Translations under genes and position numbers: made by a program
In this document: positions 62,664-64,000 of the stretch, piece after piece
Numbering within the stretch: the first letter of the stretch is position 1
Layout: the number at the start of each line of letters is the position of its first letter
DNA from: Roseimicrobium gellanilyticum
GTDB taxonomy: Bacteria; Verrucomicrobiota; Verrucomicrobiia; Verrucomicrobiales; Verrucomicrobiaceae
DNA length: 64,000 nt
Direction: 5' to 3'
NCBI RefSeq assembly: GCF_003315205.1
Contig: NZ_QNRR01000003.1
Coordinates: forward strand, 372,001 to 436,000
The notes under the pieces: generated by a model
Database searches by the model: none
Told to the model about the DNA's origin: nothing
What the model saw: the letters and a program-made list of their open reading frames with translations, nothing else

Positions 62664-63551
62664 ATGACTTTCGCGGAATTCGTCTACACCGTGATTCTGG
62701 CTCCGCGCCCCCTGAAGCAGGCAGCGAATTGGTTGCTGCTGAAAATCATCCCCAAGCGGGTCAAAATCGGTTCCGCGGAGATCTGTCTGGATCCCGCGGA
62801 TCCTGTCATCTCGGGAGCCGTGACTTTTGGGGTCTATGAAAGGGATGAGTTGAAGTTTTTTCAAGAACACTGCCTGCCAGGGATGGTAGTCGTGGATATC
62901 GGTGCCAATGTTGGCATCTACACGGCGCTGGCCCTCCAGCTTACCTCCCCCGCAGGCACAGTAGTCAGCATCGAGCCCAATCCACACAGCCGTGCATTTC
63001 TCGAGCAGACCATCGCCTGCAATGTGGACGGGACAGATACCAGCAGAAAAAGGAGTCACATCTGCTCATGCGCTGCGTCTGACCGCGAAGGCAGTGCCAG
63101 TTTGCACCTCAACCTTGGAAACAAAGGAGACAACAGGCTCTACGCCTCCTCCCTTTCCTCCACGGAAATTCCAATCACGGTCAGACCGCTGGACTCTATT
63201 CTCAGTGATTTGGGAATCCATGAGGTGAACCTGGTGAAAATAGACGTGCAAGGTTGCGAGCCCATGGTCATCGCGGGTGGCCTTGAAACGATCCGTCGTT
63301 CTCCGGACGTGCTGATTGTCTCGGAGTTCTGGCCCGAAGGGATCAAGTCGGCAGGCCGGGATGCCCTGGAGTATTTGCACCAACTCTCCTCACTTGGCCT
63401 CGCACTATTCACTCTGGCAAGCCGTGGCCTGTCCCCGCTTCCTGTCGAGGGTTTTTCGAAGCTCATTGCCAACCTTCCCAGCAGGCAGTACACGAACATC
63501 GTCGCAGCCAAGGGAGAACCGCTCGTCCGAATTTCAAACGCCGTATCCTGA
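62664..63551 (+). CDS. FkbM family methyltransferase
   Basis: 295 residues. MVVVDIGANVGIYTALALQL (SAM loop), VVSIEPNPHSRAFLEQTI, CAASDREGSASLHL, then LVKIDVQGCEPMVIAGG (the FkbM signature with the acidic residue and Gly) and VLIVSEFWPEG. FkbM enzymes O-methylate sugars and other small molecules. In this cluster it probably methylates a sugar of the polymer. It follows the preceding gene by 21 bases. Confidence 0.93.
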   Translation: MTFAEFVYTVILAPRPLKQAANWLLLKIIPKRVKIGSAEICLDPADPVISGAVTFGVYERDELKFFQEHCLPGMVVVDIGANVGIYTALALQLTSPAGTVVSIEPNPHSRAFLEQTIACNVDGTDTSRKRSHICSCAASDREGSASLHLNLGNKGDNRLYASSLSSTEIPITVRPLDSILSDLGIHEVNLVKIDVQGCEPMVIAGGLETIRRSPDVLIVSEFWPEGIKSAGRDALEYLHQLSSLGLALFTLASRGLSPLPVEGFSKLIANLPSRQYTNIVAAKGEPLVRISNAVS

Positions 63552-63608
63552 GAGAGGAACACGTACGAAACTTCCTCCAGTCACGTTGCTGCACACCAGC
63601 GGAGAAAC

Positions 63609-64000
63609 ATGGACCTTTCCCAAATCACCCCGCTCATCATCACTTACAATGAGGAAGCCAATATAGGCCGGGTACTGGCGAAGCTCACGTGGGCCAAAGA
63701 CATCGTCATTATCGACAGCGGCAGCACGGACAAAACTCTGGAGTTGGTGGCAGGGCACCCTCAAGCGCGCGTCCTCACCCGGAAGTTCGACTCATTTGCA
63801 TCGCAATGTAACTTCGGCCTGACCCAAATCAGGACCCCATGGGTCCTTTCCCTGGACGCCGACTATCTCGTCGGAGATGGCTTCGAAGCTGAAGTCGACC
63901 AGCTTGATGAAAATGTGTCCGGCTACCGGGCCAATTTCTGCTACTGCATTTATGGCAAGGCCCTTCGCGGCACGTTGTATCCGCCTAGAGTGGTATTGTA
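63609..64000 (+). CDS. family 2 glycosyltransferase (WaaE/KdtX-like), 3' truncated by the window edge
   Basis: Open from the ATG at 63609 to the last base, 130 codons visible. ITPLIITYNEEANIGRVLAKL, IVIIDSGSTDKTLELV, FDSFASQCNFGL, and TPWVLSLDADYLVG contain the donor and DxD motifs of the GT2 subgroup that includes LPS core beta-glucosyltransferases (NEE-N at the start is characteristic). The remainder, with the acceptor site, lies outside. It begins 57 bases after the FkbM gene and continues the cluster. Confidence 0.88.
   Translation, partial: MDLSQITPLIITYNEEANIGRVLAKLTWAKDIVIIDSGSTDKTLELVAGHPQARVLTRKFDSFASQCNFGLTQIRTPWVLSLDADYLVGDGFEAEVDQLDENVSGYRANFCYCIYGKALRGTLYPPRVVL

Overview
The window reads as chromosomal DNA of a member of the Verrucomicrobiota (Verrucomicrobiaceae-like). 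This is an inference from gene content: a secreted sulfatase beside a sugar-acid catabolic set, a zinc-ribbon Ser/Thr kinase paired with an ECF sigma factor, a SHD1-domain hydrolase, a Sec-exported RHS giant protein, a free-standing four-helix-bundle (23S intervening-sequence type) gene, and moderately high GC with few clear Shine-Dalgarno sequences. No rRNA, tRNA or CRISPR was recognised.

Region 1 (1-7.8 kb) begins with the tail of a methyltransferase and then holds an IlvD/Edd sugar-acid dehydratase, two SDR dehydrogenases, a secreted formylglycine sulfatase and an aldehyde dehydrogenase of the ketoglutarate-semialdehyde type. Together they look like oxidative (non-phosphorylating) use of a sugar released from a sulfated glycan. 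A four-helix-bundle gene inside a perfect 35-bp inverted repeat exactly fills the gap between the two convergent SDR genes. A 7-bp tandem repeat cluster lies after the sulfatase.

Region 2 (7.8-18 kb, mostly minus strand) holds a DUF2007-like membrane protein, a SHD1-alpha/beta hydrolase, a SnoaL-like protein, a 1218-aa membrane Ser/Thr kinase and an ECF sigma factor. The kinase and sigma genes share an 11-bp motif plus CTTA at identical spacing, exactly 24 nt before each start codon, which suggests an autoregulated ECF promoter. A sucC-VOC-VOC-sucD operon follows. Its terminator lies inside the 3' end of a convergent small gene.

Region 3 (18-28.5 kb, minus strand) holds a thrombospondin-3-like calcium-repeat protein, a 2.4-kaa Sec-exported RHS protein with a Cys/His-containing C-terminal tip, and a small exported protein in the position of an immunity gene.

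Region 4 (28.8-40.3 kb) has an RsbW/STAS/SpoIIE-phosphatase partner-switching operon, an orphan thiS, and a cdsA-dxr-glycosyltransferase-methyltransferase run in which the last three genes overlap at stop/start codons. It also carries an N-acetylneuraminate-lyase-like gene, an exported nitrilase-family amidase and a small hypothetical gene.

Region 5 (40.4-64 kb, all plus strand, still open at the right edge) is a large surface-polysaccharide cluster. It contains a carbamoyltransferase, a UDP-GlcNAc 2-epimerase, a Wzm/Wzt ABC exporter with a Wzx-like flippase gene between its two subunits, about ten glycosyltransferases, a GT-C-like membrane protein, two methyltransferases (one FkbM) and a radical SAM/SPASM protein. 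A decayed carbamoyltransferase tail just before the epimerase records a past rearrangement.
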